Shown: in pieces, positions 45,185 through 54,703 of the stretch
How positions within the stretch are numbered: position 1 is the stretch's first letter
Layout: each line of letters opens with the position of its first letter
NCBI RefSeq assembly: GCF_013267355.1
Contig: NZ_CP053985.1
Span: forward strand, 1,860,001-1,924,000
Direction: 5' to 3'
Source of the DNA: Achromobacter pestifer
GTDB lineage: Bacteria > Pseudomonadota > Gammaproteobacteria > Burkholderiales > Burkholderiaceae_B
Length of the DNA: 64,000 nucleotides
Position numbers and translations under genes: made by a program
Notes under the pieces: model-generated
Seen by the model: the letters and a program-made list of their open reading frames with translations, nothing else
What the model was told of the DNA's origin: nothing
Databases searched by the model: none

Positions 45185-47626
45185 TCAGGACAGGTTCAGC
45201 CAGACCCGGCGCATCGTCGGGTCTTCCGGATCCGCGTCGTTGGTGAAGCCCAGGCTGGTCATCAGCGACAGCATGGGCCGGTTGGTCGACAGCACCAGGC
45301 CGTCGATGTATTCCAGCCCCTGCTCGCGCGCCGCGGCTATCAGCGCCGTCATCAGCTGGCGGCCCAGGCCGCGGCGCTGCCAGTCGTCGCCGATCACCAG
45401 GGCGTACTCCGCCCCCCTGCCGTCAGGATTGCGCAGGTAATGCGCGAAGCCCACCAGCACCTCTCGCGGATGGCCGCGGTTGGCGGGGTTGGGAACCTCC
45501 GTGGCGGCCACCAGGGCCAGCTCGCGGTGGTAGTCCACCTGCGTGTAGCGCGACACCATGCGCGGCGTCAGCTCGCGCATCATGGACACGAAGCGCATGT
45601 AGCGTGAACGTTCGGACAGGCCGCGAATGAACTCCTGCAAGGCCTCGCCGTCCTCGGGACGGATGGGGCGCAACACCCAAGGTATGCCGTCGGCGAAGCG
45701 GCGCACCTGCACCAGCCGGGCCGGATACGGGTGGATCGCCATATGCGGGTAGCCCGCGGTCTGCGGCGTTTCGCAGCCCGGCTTCTCGGTCAGCGTCATG
45801 CGCAGCCCGCCGGCGCGCAGATGGGTTTCGCCGGCGTATAGCGGATCGATGTCCAGGGACTCGATATCGGGTAGCTCCGACACCAGCTCGGACACCAGCA
45901 CCACCGCCTGCTGCAACGCCTCGGCGGCCATGTGGCCGATGCGCGGCGCCAGCACCCGGCGCCACAGCCGGCTGCGCTCGATCAGTTGGCGCGCCAGGAA
46001 GCCGTTCAATGGCGGCAGGTCGACGCCGCGGTCGGACTGGGACAGCACGGCGTCGGGTCCGCCCGCGCCGAAGCGGATGACGGGGCCGAACTGCGGATCG
46101 CGCCGCACCCGGATCGCCATGGGGCGGGACTCCGGTTCGGCGGCCGCCACGTCCATGGGCGTATCGCGCAGCGGCACATAGAACAAGGCCAGCAGGCTGC
46201 GGATTTCGGAGGTGTTGAGTTCACGCCGGCATTCGGCGCGCACGCGCGCCAGGATCTCGCGGGCGGCCGCCAGGTCCGGCACGTGGCTGGCGGGCTCCGG
46301 CGGCTGCGTCTGCAGCAGCAGTTGCTGGTTGTAGTGATGGGTCGCCAGCACGCCGAAGGCGTCCGCGGCCGATTCGGGCGTGCGGAACGCCGAGGTGCCC
46401 GCGTCGTCCAGCATGCGCCGCAGCGGCCGCATGCCGGCGTCGCCCATGAAACAGGTGACGACCGGCTTTTTCGCCTTGGGCGCGATCTGCGCCAGCTCGC
46501 GCGCCACCGCCGGCATGTCCGCCAGCGCATCCGGCGCCAGCAGCACCAGCACGCCGTCCACGCCGGCATCGTCCAGCACCGCATCCAGCATGGCGCGGAT
46601 GCGTTCCGGCGTCAGCGGCGTGAAGGTGATGACCGGATTGACGGTGGCCGCGTCCGGCTCCAGCATGGCCGCCAACGCACGCTGGGTGGCGGGCGCGAGT
46701 TCGGCGCGCAGCACGGCGGCGTCCGGGCCGATCAGGTCCATGGCCAGCTGGGGAGGCCCGCTGCCGTTGGAGATCAGCGCCACCCGCCGGCCCTTGGGAC
46801 GGCGCGTGTAGCCCAGCACCTTGACCGCCGAGAACAGCTGCACGAAGTAGCGCACGCGGACCGCGCCCGCGCGGCGCAAGGCGGCGTCGAAGATGGCGTC
46901 GGCGCTATCGGTGTCCGCGCGGCCGGCCTTGAGCACGATCACGGGCTTGACCGAGGCCGCGGCGCGCAGGGTGCTCATGAATTCGCGGGCCGGGCCCACG
47001 TCTTCCAGATAGAGCACGATGCTGTCCGTGCGCGGATCGCTGGCCAGGTAGTCCAGCACCTTGGACAGGCCCACCACCGCCTCGTCGCCCAGCGACACGG
47101 CGGTGGAAAAGCCGATATGCACGTCCTCGGCCCAGTCCATGACCGCGGCCATGATGGAGCGCGACTGCGCCAGCAGCGCCACGCGGCCGGCGCGCGCCAG
47201 CACCGGGTGTTGGCTCAGGTTCAGGCCGGCGTGCGGCCGCTGGGCGCCGAAGGAGCGCGGACCCAGCAGTTCGCAGCGGTTTTCCTTGGCCCAGGCGCGG
47301 CATAGCGCCAGCGTGCCGCGCGGATAGGGATCGGGCAATTCGTGCGGCAGCAGGATCACCGAGCGCGGCGCCAGCGGCGACAGGCGGCGCAGCGTTTCCG
47401 GCAGGACTGCTGGCGACACGCAAACCAGGGCCAGATCAGGCCGTTCGCCCGGCGCCAGGCCTTCGAGCCTGTCGGGCAGCTCCGGCGCGATGCCGACCTC
47501 GCAGGCCACTACCGTGGTCTTGCCCTTGAGCGCGGGCGGCAGCGAGACCGCCGCCGGCAGCGGCCGGTCGGCGACGACCACCAGCGAGGCGGGCTCGAAC
47601 ATCGGGGCGAGAGCGTGTCGCAGCAT
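45185..47626 (-). CDS. Pat-like acyl-CoA synthetase (NDP-forming)/GNAT fusion
   Basis: About 813 residues; ATG 47626 is preferred, with a GTG four codons upstream as alternative. Residues 1-460 resemble the CoA-binding and ligase-CoA domains of NDP-forming acyl-CoA synthetases (VALLAQSRSIMAAVMDWAED, VALISNGSGPPQLAMD). Residues about 475-650 match the ATP-grasp part. Residues 660-817 are a GNAT acetyltransferase (YALVIGDDWQRRGLGRQLM). The architecture is that of Pat/PatZ lysine acetyltransferases controlling acetyl-CoA synthetase. The segment that normally carries the synthetase's catalytic His (after KPVIVLKAGR) is deleted, so ligase activity is not expected. Confidence 0.88.
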   Translation of the reverse strand: MLRHALAPMFEPASLVVVADRPLPAAVSLPPALKGKTTVVACEVGIAPELPDRLEGLAPGERPDLALVCVSPAVLPETLRRLSPLAPRSVILLPHELPDPYPRGTLALCRAWAKENRCELLGPRSFGAQRPHAGLNLSQHPVLARAGRVALLAQSRSIMAAVMDWAEDVHIGFSTAVSLGDEAVVGLSKVLDYLASDPRTDSIVLYLEDVGPAREFMSTLRAAASVKPVIVLKAGRADTDSADAIFDAALRRAGAVRVRYFVQLFSAVKVLGYTRRPKGRRVALISNGSGPPQLAMDLIGPDAAVLRAELAPATQRALAAMLEPDAATVNPVITFTPLTPERIRAMLDAVLDDAGVDGVLVLLAPDALADMPAVARELAQIAPKAKKPVVTCFMGDAGMRPLRRMLDDAGTSAFRTPESAADAFGVLATHHYNQQLLLQTQPPEPASHVPDLAAAREILARVRAECRRELNTSEIRSLLALFYVPLRDTPMDVAAAEPESRPMAIRVRRDPQFGPVIRFGAGGPDAVLSQSDRGVDLPPLNGFLARQLIERSRLWRRVLAPRIGHMAAEALQQAVVLVSELVSELPDIESLDIDPLYAGETHLRAGGLRMTLTEKPGCETPQTAGYPHMAIHPYPARLVQVRRFADGIPWVLRPIRPEDGEALQEFIRGLSERSRYMRFVSMMRELTPRMVSRYTQVDYHRELALVAATEVPNPANRGHPREVLVGFAHYLRNPDGRGAEYALVIGDDWQRRGLGRQLMTALIAAAREQGLEYIDGLVLSTNRPMLSLMTSLGFTNDADPEDPTMRRVWLNLS

Positions 47627-47745
47627 GGGGTGGCGCACCCTAATCTAAAATACCCCTCATCGTAACAAGACAATCCCGCTCTACGTTTGACGCGGGCCCA
47701 GCCTGACGCCGATTTGTGGCGCCGCAGCCGCTATCATTGCCACCT

Positions 47746-49152
47746 ATGACTTCCAACGCCTCTACCCCCATTCGTACCCGTTTCGCGCCTTCGCCCACGG
47801 GTTTCCTGCACCTGGGCGGCGCCCGCACCGCGCTGTTCTCCTGGGCCTTCGCGCGCCACCACAAAGGCACGTTCGTGCTGCGCATCGAAGACACGGACGT
47901 CGAACGCTCCACGCCGGAAGCGGTGCAGGCCATCCTGGACAGCATGGACTGGCTGGGCATGCAGCCCGATGAAGGCCCCTTCTATCAGATGCAGCGCATG
48001 GACCGCTACCGCGAAGTGGTCGCGCAGATGCTGGCCGCCGGCACCGCCTACCACTGCTACAGCTCGCCCGAGGAAGTGGAAGCCATGCGCGAAGCCGCCC
48101 GCGCCCGCGGCGACAAGCCGCGCTACGACGGCACCTGGCGCCCCGAGCCCGGCAAGACCCTGCCGGCCATCCCGGAAGGCCGCAAGCCCGTGGCGCGCTT
48201 CAAGAACCCGCAGGAAGGCGCGACTTCCTGGAACGACATGGTCAAGGGCACCATCAGCTTCGACAACACCGAGCTGGACGACCTGATCATCGCGCGCCCG
48301 GACGGCACGCCCACCTACAACTTCTGCGTCGTGGTCGATGACTGGGACATGGGCATCACCCACGTGCTGCGCGGCGATGACCACGTCAACAACACCCCGC
48401 GCCAGATCAACATCCTGCGCGCGCTGGGCGCCACGCTGCCCGAATACGGCCACGTGCCCATGATCCTGGGCCCGGACGGCGAAAAGCTGTCCAAGCGCCA
48501 CGGCGCCGTCAACGTCATGGAGTACGACAACGAGGGCTATCTGCCCGAAGCCATGGTCAACTACCTGGCGCGCCTGGGCTGGAGCCACGGCGACGACGAA
48601 CTCTTCTCGCGCGACCAGCTGGTGTCGTGGTTCGATACCAAGCACCTGTCCAAGTCGGCCTCGCAGTGGGATCCGAAGAAGCTGAACTGGGTCAACGCCC
48701 ACTACATCAAGCAGATGGACAACGCGGAACTGGCCGAGCGCGTGGCGCCGCGCATCGCGAATCGCGGCGGCCATCCGGAAAAGATCGACCTGCCGGGCGT
48801 CATGGGCCTGTTGAAGGACCGCGCCGAAACGCTGGAGCAACTGGCCGACGGCGCCATGCTGTTTTGCGCCGAGTTCAAGGGCGCGCCCGCCGAACTGGCC
48901 GAACAGCACCTGACGGCCCCCGCGCGCGAAGCGCTGGCCGACTTCGCCCAGCGCGCCCAGGACGCGGACTGGACCCGCGAGGCCCTGTCCGCCCTGATCA
49001 AGGCCGTGCTGGCCGATCGCGGCATGAAGATGCCGCAACTGGCCATCCCCCTGCGTGTTGCCGTCACCGGCCAGACCCAGACCCCGGCCGTGGACGCGGT
49101 GCTGGCCCTGCTGGGCAAGCAGACGGTGCTCAAGCGCCTGGCCGCGATCTAA
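47746..49152 (+). CDS. gltX: glutamyl-tRNA synthetase
   Basis: 468 residues from ATG 47746; a frame from 47716 is less likely. Class I motifs: [19 protein letters not shown] (HIGH-type) and the [11 protein letters not shown] loop (KMSKS-type). The [10 protein letters not shown] segment is standard. It loads Glu on tRNA-Glu; whether it also loads tRNA-Gln depends on GatCAB, not visible here. Confidence 0.98.
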   Translation: MTSNASTPIRTRFAPSPTGFLHLGGARTALFSWAFARHHKGTFVLRIEDTDVERSTPEAVQAILDSMDWLGMQPDEGPFYQMQRMDRYREVVAQMLAAGTAYHCYSSPEEVEAMREAARARGDKPRYDGTWRPEPGKTLPAIPEGRKPVARFKNPQEGATSWNDMVKGTISFDNTELDDLIIARPDGTPTYNFCVVVDDWDMGITHVLRGDDHVNNTPRQINILRALGATLPEYGHVPMILGPDGEKLSKRHGAVNVMEYDNEGYLPEAMVNYLARLGWSHGDDELFSRDQLVSWFDTKHLSKSASQWDPKKLNWVNAHYIKQMDNAELAERVAPRIANRGGHPEKIDLPGVMGLLKDRAETLEQLADGAMLFCAEFKGAPAELAEQHLTAPAREALADFAQRAQDADWTREALSALIKAVLADRGMKMPQLAIPLRVAVTGQTQTPAVDAVLALLGKQTVLKRLAAI

Positions 49153-49170
49153 ACGCGCGTCTCAAAAGTA

Positions 49171-49216
49171 CCGCGGGCCTTGCTCATTCCTGGATGAGCA
49201 AGGCCCGCGGTGTTTT
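49171..49216. terminator. terminator between gltX and the MFS gene
   Basis: 17-base perfect stem CCGCGGGCCTTGCTCAT / ATGAGCAAGGCCCGCGG with a six-base loop, followed by TGTTTT on the plus strand. Serves gltX and possibly the convergent MFS gene. Confidence 0.85.
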
Positions 49217-49227
49217 AGGCTGTGCCC

Positions 49228-50427
49228 TCAGGCCTGCTGGATCGCCGCGCGCGCCTTCAACGCGCGCGCAAAGAACGCGCCCAGCAGCGGCAGCAGCGCG
49301 GCCGAGCCGCCGAACAGCGCGCCCGGCCCGATCTCGTCGACCACCGCGCCCGCCAAGGCCACGCCAGCCGCCTGCCCCATGAACAGGCAGGACGCGAACC
49401 ACGCCACCGCCGTGCCGCGCGCCGAGGGCACCATCTGGGTCGCATTGGTCTGCAACGTGGCGTGCAGCAGGTAGTAGCCGAAGCCCGCCAGCACGCTGGC
49501 CAGCAGGCTCCACATCCAGACCGGCCCTAGCAGATACGACAGGAACGCCACGCCCAGGACCAGCCCGCCGGCGATCGCCAGGCCGCGTTCGCCCAGACGC
49601 TTCAGGATGCGGCCGGCCACCACCGTATAGATCAGGCCGCCCACGGCATAGACGGCCACCAGCGCGCCCGCGGCGGTCAGCGAGATATCGAAGCGTTCAT
49701 GCAGGTAGGAAGGCGCGAAGGCCAGGGCACCGAAGACCAGCAGGCCTTCGACAAACACCGTCGCCAGCACGATGCGGGCCCAGGGCGTGCCCAGCACCAA
49801 GCGCGCCTGCGCCACGAACCCCTGGCGGACCGCGCCCGGATCCACGCGGCCCAGGCCCGAGACCTGCTGGCGCCGCACTTCCAGCAACAGCAGCACGCCC
49901 ACTATCAGATAGCCGCAGACCAGTGCGGCAAAGGCCCAGCGCCAGCCCACCGTGTCGGCGAACAAGCCGCCGGCCAACTGCCCCGCCGACATGCCGAGGA
50001 TGGTGCCGGTCAGGAAGCGCGCCAGGGTCGCCTGGCGGCGTTCATAAGGAACGTTGTCGCCGATCCAGGCCATGGACAACGGCACGATGCCCGCCCCCGC
50101 GGCGCCCGACAGGACGCGGCAGAACACCAGCATGTCCAGCGAGCCGGCCGCCACGGCGCCCGCGCTGCCCAGCGCGCAGGCAAAGGTCGCGATGCTGACC
50201 ACGCGATATTTGCCGTAGCGGTCGCCCAGGGGGCCGAAGAACATCTGCAGCACGCCGTAGGCCACGGCGAAGGCGGTCACGGCGCGCGCGGCCTGGCCCG
50301 TGGTGGTGCCGAATTCCGCCGCGAGCTGCGGCAACATGGGATCACAGATGCGGAAGGCGCTGGCGCTGACGAAGGCGGCCAGGGCAAGCAGCGCGATGGC
50401 GCGCGCTTCGGAGGACAGGGCAGGCAT
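49228..50427 (-). CDS. major facilitator superfamily transporter
   Basis: 399 residues from ATG 50427; an extension to 50529 is Arg-rich and rejected. Twelve predicted membrane helices. Motif A after helix 2 is FFGPLGDRYGKYRVV, and GVLQMFFGPLGDRYG places it with drug/metabolite:H+ antiporters. The N-terminus resembles chloramphenicol- or arabinose-efflux (DHA1-like) proteins. Substrate not predictable. Confidence 0.9.
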   Translation of the reverse strand: MPALSSEARAIALLALAAFVSASAFRICDPMLPQLAAEFGTTTGQAARAVTAFAVAYGVLQMFFGPLGDRYGKYRVVSIATFACALGSAGAVAAGSLDMLVFCRVLSGAAGAGIVPLSMAWIGDNVPYERRQATLARFLTGTILGMSAGQLAGGLFADTVGWRWAFAALVCGYLIVGVLLLLEVRRQQVSGLGRVDPGAVRQGFVAQARLVLGTPWARIVLATVFVEGLLVFGALAFAPSYLHERFDISLTAAGALVAVYAVGGLIYTVVAGRILKRLGERGLAIAGGLVLGVAFLSYLLGPVWMWSLLASVLAGFGYYLLHATLQTNATQMVPSARGTAVAWFASCLFMGQAAGVALAGAVVDEIGPGALFGGSAALLPLLGAFFARALKARAAIQQA

Positions 50428-50525
50428 GGATGACCGGCTGCGGGGCGATGGGTGAAGACCGCACCTTACCGCAGCCCGGCCAACTTGGCTTTGGCGCCGG
50501 GCGGAGTGTCCGCCCCGCGCAACGC

Positions 50526-51032
50526 TCAATAAGGCAGACGATAGCCCGTGGGCATGCGGCGCGCGGTCATGACCTGGCCGCCGTTTTTCAGCTCGCGCAT
50601 CGTCAGGCGGGCCTTCTCGACCTTTTCGACGCGATAGCGGTTCAGGTAGATCGGATCGTTGGCGTCCACCAGTTCGCCAGCGGACTTGGTGGTCTGCATC
50701 GTGTAGATGCCGTCCGCCACGCTCCAGCAGCCGGTCTCGCGCAAGGCGGGACGCGTCTTGCGGCCGATCTTCAGCAGGGATTCAAAGGCCATGGTGCCAT
50801 CGGCGGACAGCACGATCAGCGATTGCAGATCGCCGCTGACGTCGCGCGGGCGGCTGTTCGACAGCCAGGTGCCTACCATGGGATCGCCGGCCTTGGCGGG
50901 CACGCAGGCCACCGGCTTGGGCGGTTCCGCGGGCTGGGCCTCGGTGATGGCGGCGGGTTTCCTGGCGGCGCACCCGGCCAGGATCAGAACGGCGCAGGCG
51001 ACGCCCGCCGTACGCAAATACACACTGCTCAT
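50526..51032 (-). CDS. small lipoprotein of unknown function
   Basis: 168 residues. Signal peptide with lipobox LAGC (AVLILAGCAARKP), so lipid-anchored in the envelope. The remainder has an alternating beta pattern starting at VGTWLSNSRPRDVSGDLQSL, lipocalin-like in flavour, with two other Cys (VACVPAK and ETGCWSV) that could pair. No family recognised. Confidence 0.8.
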   Translation of the reverse strand: MSSVYLRTAGVACAVLILAGCAARKPAAITEAQPAEPPKPVACVPAKAGDPMVGTWLSNSRPRDVSGDLQSLIVLSADGTMAFESLLKIGRKTRPALRETGCWSVADGIYTMQTTKSAGELVDANDPIYLNRYRVEKVEKARLTMRELKNGGQVMTARRMPTGYRLPY

Positions 51033-51221
51033 GACTTCCTCAACACGTCTGTCGACGCGCCGCGCCGATCACCCCGGCACGTCCCTCGCGCAGCAAACAT
51101 CACGCACTCTAAAGAGGCGTTTGCGAAGAATCAACGGCGATCCGCGCCGCGTGCAATTGCGCAACAGTAGGCCCCGGAATTGGCCTGTTTTATGGCCGTA
51201 AATCGCAAAAATGCGTTGGTT

Positions 51222-52121
51222 TCAAGCGACAGTGCGGCCGCGCTTCGCCGCCTTCGCACGCAGCATTTCCTCCATGCGCGCGGCGGCCGGAGACAGGCTG
51301 CGCCCGGCCAGCCGGGTGATGCCCAGTTCGCGCTCGATGCGCGGGCCGGACAGCGGCACGAAGGCCAGGCCGCGCGAGTCCGGCGGCACGCCCAGCCGCG
51401 CCAGCACCGTGACGCCGACGCCGCGCTCCAGCATGGCCAATAGCGACATCATGTTGGACACGAAGACCTGCCGGTCCAGCATGAAGGCCGCCTGCGGATA
51501 GCCGGCAAGCTGGCGATGGGCGATGGTGCCGACCAGGGGCAGGTCCTCGATCTCGCGCCAGGTCACCGACTTACGCCTGGCCAGCGGATGGCCGCGATGG
51601 CAGACCAGGCCGAAGGCGTCGCGCAGCAAGGGCTCGAACGACAGCCGCCGGTCCTGCGACACCGGGCTGCATACGCCCAGCTCCGCCTCGCCCGCCAGCA
51701 CCATGCGCTCCACGCCTTCCGAGTTGTCGTCGAACAGGCGCAGCGCCACCGCCGGATAGCGCTCGCGGTACACCGCCACCAGTTCCGGCAGCCAATGCGT
51801 GGCCACGGTGGCGACCGAGGCCATGGTCAAGGTGCCGGCCTCGTTGCTCGCCAGCCCCGACAGCGCGCCCGCCACGCGGTCATGGTGCTGCACCAGCTCG
51901 CGCGCCAGCGGCAGGCAGTCCTGGCCGAAACGCGTGAGCGTGCCGCGGTTGCCCGGTTCGAACAGCGGCTGCCCCAGGCGCTGCTCCATTTCGCGGATCG
52001 ACAGCGACAGGGCCGGCTGCGAGCGGAAGGCCCGGGCCGCGGCCGCGCGGAAACTGCGCAGCTCGGCCACCAGCAGGAAGTGGCGGTAATGCGTGATGGA
52101 AATCTCGGGCAAGGGGCGCAT
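51222..52121 (-). CDS. LysR family regulator
   Basis: 299 residues. N-terminal winged HTH (HYRHFLLVAELRSFRAAAARAFRSQPALS... with LSIREMEQRLGQPLFEPG), then a LysR substrate-binding domain from about residue 90. Divergent from an alpha/beta hydrolase and Bug-type binding protein pair with an 85-base gap that should contain its operator, so it likely controls that pair. Confidence 0.94.
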   Translation of the reverse strand: MRPLPEISITHYRHFLLVAELRSFRAAAARAFRSQPALSLSIREMEQRLGQPLFEPGNRGTLTRFGQDCLPLARELVQHHDRVAGALSGLASNEAGTLTMASVATVATHWLPELVAVYRERYPAVALRLFDDNSEGVERMVLAGEAELGVCSPVSQDRRLSFEPLLRDAFGLVCHRGHPLARRKSVTWREIEDLPLVGTIAHRQLAGYPQAAFMLDRQVFVSNMMSLLAMLERGVGVTVLARLGVPPDSRGLAFVPLSGPRIERELGITRLAGRSLSPAAARMEEMLRAKAAKRGRTVA

Positions 52122-52206
52122 GGCTGGCTTCGATTAGTGAAACTTATCCAATCATATGAAAAATAAAGTTTTCTGATCGCATCGCCCCACCTAAGATGGC
52201 CGCATC

Positions 52207-53052
52207 ATGAATGCTGACTCCTTGCTCTTCCCGCCGCCCGCCCGCACCGACCCGCTGGATTTCAGCCTGATCGATCGGCTGCCCGACCGCCCCGCCGGCC
52301 AGGGCCGCCTGATCCTCGGCGCCGCCCCGCAAGACGGCAGGCCCGGCCTGCTGTTCGTGCCGGGCGCCTATCACGGCGCCTGGTGCTATGCGCACTATCT
52401 GGACTATTTCGCCCGCGCCGGCCTGGCCTGCGCGGCGCTGGACGTGCGCGGCCACGGTGCCCTGCCCCAGGACGACGCGTTCCTGTCGGCCGCCATCGCG
52501 GATCTGGCCCAGGATGTCGTCAACGCGCTGGACGCGCTGGCGCACCCCACGGTCGTCGTGGGCCACAGCATGGGCGCACTGCCCGCGCTGTTGGCCGCCA
52601 GCCAACGGACGGTGGCGGGCGTGGTCCTGCTGGCGCCGTCGCCGCCCGGCGACCTGCCCGGCGCGCAAGCGCTGCCGCCCGTCCCCGAGGGCGCGCTGCG
52701 CCGCGCGCCGAACGATGTGGAAATCCGCGCGCGCTTTCTGGCGACCTCGCCCGACCGCGACGTCTGCGCGGTCTCGCGCCGCCTGTGCGCCGAAAGCCCG
52801 CAAGTACTCAACGACCGCTATCTGCTGCGCGTGCCCGTCGACGCCGCCGCCATCGGCGCGCCCGGCCTGTGCCTGGAAGCCGGGCTGGACACGCATGACC
52901 GCCACCCGCCTGGCCAGGACCTGGCGATTGCGCGCCGCTTTGGCTTTTCACACGCGGTGCTTGCCGGGCAGCCGCATTGCATGATGTACGCGGACCAATG
53001 GCAAGTCAGCGCCGCCGCCATTCTGGATTGGCACCGCGGCCAGTTCGGCTGA
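52207..53052 (+). CDS. alpha/beta hydrolase
   Basis: 281 residues. LFVPGAYHGAWCYAHYLDYFARAGLACAALDVRGHG-type opening (HG oxyanion part GAYHGAW), nucleophile elbow VGHSMGALPALL with Ser, acid in the LCLEAGLDTHD region and His in AGQPHCMMY. No signal peptide. Forms an operon with the Bug-type binding protein and is controlled, most likely, by the divergent LysR. Substrate unknown; ester or lactone hydrolysis is plausible. Confidence 0.9.
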   Translation: MNADSLLFPPPARTDPLDFSLIDRLPDRPAGQGRLILGAAPQDGRPGLLFVPGAYHGAWCYAHYLDYFARAGLACAALDVRGHGALPQDDAFLSAAIADLAQDVVNALDALAHPTVVVGHSMGALPALLAASQRTVAGVVLLAPSPPGDLPGAQALPPVPEGALRRAPNDVEIRARFLATSPDRDVCAVSRRLCAESPQVLNDRYLLRVPVDAAAIGAPGLCLEAGLDTHDRHPPGQDLAIARRFGFSHAVLAGQPHCMMYADQWQVSAAAILDWHRGQFG

Positions 53053-53115
53053 GCGCCCCGCACAACCCACCACAACAACGACAACGACGCGCAACCGCGC
53101 CATCAGGAGACAACC

Positions 53116-54081
53116 ATGTCCATACCCCGCTATATCCGTCCGGCCCTGATCGGCGCCGGCCTGCTGCTGGCCGCGGCTACGCACGCCGCCGGCTGGCCCG
53201 AGAAGCCCGTGACCCTCATCGTGCCGTCCGCCGCGGGCGGCGCGGCCGATCTCACGGCGCGCACCCTGGCGCAGTACCTGGGGGAGAAGACCGGCCAGAC
53301 CGTGGTGGTCGAAGACCGGCCCGGCGCGGGCGGCATCGTCGGCACCAACGCCGCCAAGAACGCGGCGGCGGACGGCTACACCTTCCTGCTGTCCACCAAC
53401 TCCACCCACTCCGCCAACCAGTTCCTCTACAAGAGCCTGCCCTACGACGCGCAGAAGGACTTCCGCCAGGTCGGCATGCTGGGCACCTTCGGCACGGTCG
53501 GCGTGGTGTCGCCCGACAGCCCGTACCGCACGGTGCCGGACCTCGTCGCCTACGCCAAGCAGCATCCCGGACAGGTCTTCTTCGGCTACTACAGCTCGTC
53601 CTCGCAAGTGCCGTCCGAACTGCTGAAGCAGCGCGCCGGCATTGAGATCACCGGCGCGGCCTACAAGAACATTACGCAGATCATCACCGACCTGCGCGGC
53701 AAGCAGATCAACTTCGCCTTCGTCGACTACCTGACTGCAATGGGCCAGATCGACGGCAAGGGGCTGGTCCCCATCGCCGTCACCGGCGCCCAGCCGCATG
53801 CGGCCTGGCCCAGCGTGCCGACCATGGCCACTTACTATCCGGATTTCGTCGTCGCCGGCTGGCTCGGCCTGTCGGCCCCGGCGGGCACGCCGCAAGACAT
53901 CGTGGAAAAAATGAACGCCCACATGCAGGCGGCGGTCAAGGACGAAGCCACCGCGAAGAAGCTGCGCGCCCTGGGCCTGACGCCGGAATCGATGGACGTG
54001 GCGCGCTTCGATGCCTTCGTGAAGGAAGACACCGCGCGCTGGAAGGAATGGATCCGGATTTCGGGTATCCAACCCCAATAA
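53116..54081 (+). CDS. Bug-type tripartite tricarboxylate transporter binding protein
   Basis: 321 residues, signal peptide LIGAGLLLAAATHAAG. The Bug/TctC fold is clear from WPEKPVTLIVPSAAGGAADL, VVEDRPGAGGIVGTNAAKNA, and PSVPTMATYYPDFVVAGWLGL. Bordetella and relatives carry dozens of such proteins, which bind carboxylates in the periplasm. GGAG precedes the ATG. No TctA/B membrane genes nearby. Confidence 0.95.
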   Translation: MSIPRYIRPALIGAGLLLAAATHAAGWPEKPVTLIVPSAAGGAADLTARTLAQYLGEKTGQTVVVEDRPGAGGIVGTNAAKNAAADGYTFLLSTNSTHSANQFLYKSLPYDAQKDFRQVGMLGTFGTVGVVSPDSPYRTVPDLVAYAKQHPGQVFFGYYSSSSQVPSELLKQRAGIEITGAAYKNITQIITDLRGKQINFAFVDYLTAMGQIDGKGLVPIAVTGAQPHAAWPSVPTMATYYPDFVVAGWLGLSAPAGTPQDIVEKMNAHMQAAVKDEATAKKLRALGLTPESMDVARFDAFVKEDTARWKEWIRISGIQPQ

Positions 54082-54124
54082 ATCCGCCGCCCTCCCTATA
54101 TCTATATAGAGAGGGCCCGCCCGC

Positions 54125-54574
54125 CTACAGCGGCAGGCGCTGTTCGTGCTTGATTTCGCGCAGCGCGACGATGGTGCGCGTCTGCCGTATGCCGGGCATG
54201 TTGAACAGGAAACGGTGCAGGAACCGGTCGTAGGCCTCCGGGCTTTCGACCAGGATCTTCAGCAGGAAGTCCGAGTCCCCCGTGACCGCATAGCACTCCA
54301 GGATCTCGGGCGCGTCGCGCACCGAGCGCTCGAAGTTTTCGACCGTATTGGCGGAATGCCGCTCCAGGCTGATCTGCGCGAACATGCAGCCCAACCCCAC
54401 CTTGCTGCGGTCCACCTGGGCGCTATAGCCCTGGATCACCCCGCTGGCCTCCATCGCCTTCACCCGCCGCCACACCGGCGCGGCCGACAGGCCGACCTTC
54501 TCTGACAGCTGCTGCGCCGAGGCCCGGCCGTCCTCCTGCAAGGCCTTGAGGATGCCGATATCGGTCTTGTCCAT
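54125..54574 (-). CDS. Lrp/AsnC family regulator
   Basis: 149 residues. N-terminal HTH (DIGILKALQEDGRASAQQLS, then VGLSAAPVWRRVKAMEASG), C-terminal RAM ligand domain (ECYAVTGDSDFLLKILVES). AGGAG before the ATG. Divergent from the indolepyruvate oxidoreductase gene with about 130 bases between, so it probably senses an amino acid and controls that gene. Confidence 0.96.
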   Translation of the reverse strand: MDKTDIGILKALQEDGRASAQQLSEKVGLSAAPVWRRVKAMEASGVIQGYSAQVDRSKVGLGCMFAQISLERHSANTVENFERSVRDAPEILECYAVTGDSDFLLKILVESPEAYDRFLHRFLFNMPGIRQTRTIVALREIKHEQRLPL

Positions 54575-54703
54575 CGCTTAGTCTCCTGGTTTTTATCGAA
54601 CACGAAACGTTCATTGCGAATTATAGGGATAGCACGATCCAAAAACGCAATAAACCTGATGGCTCGCGAACCTATCATGGTGCCGAAACCAGGAGTATTC
54701 ACC

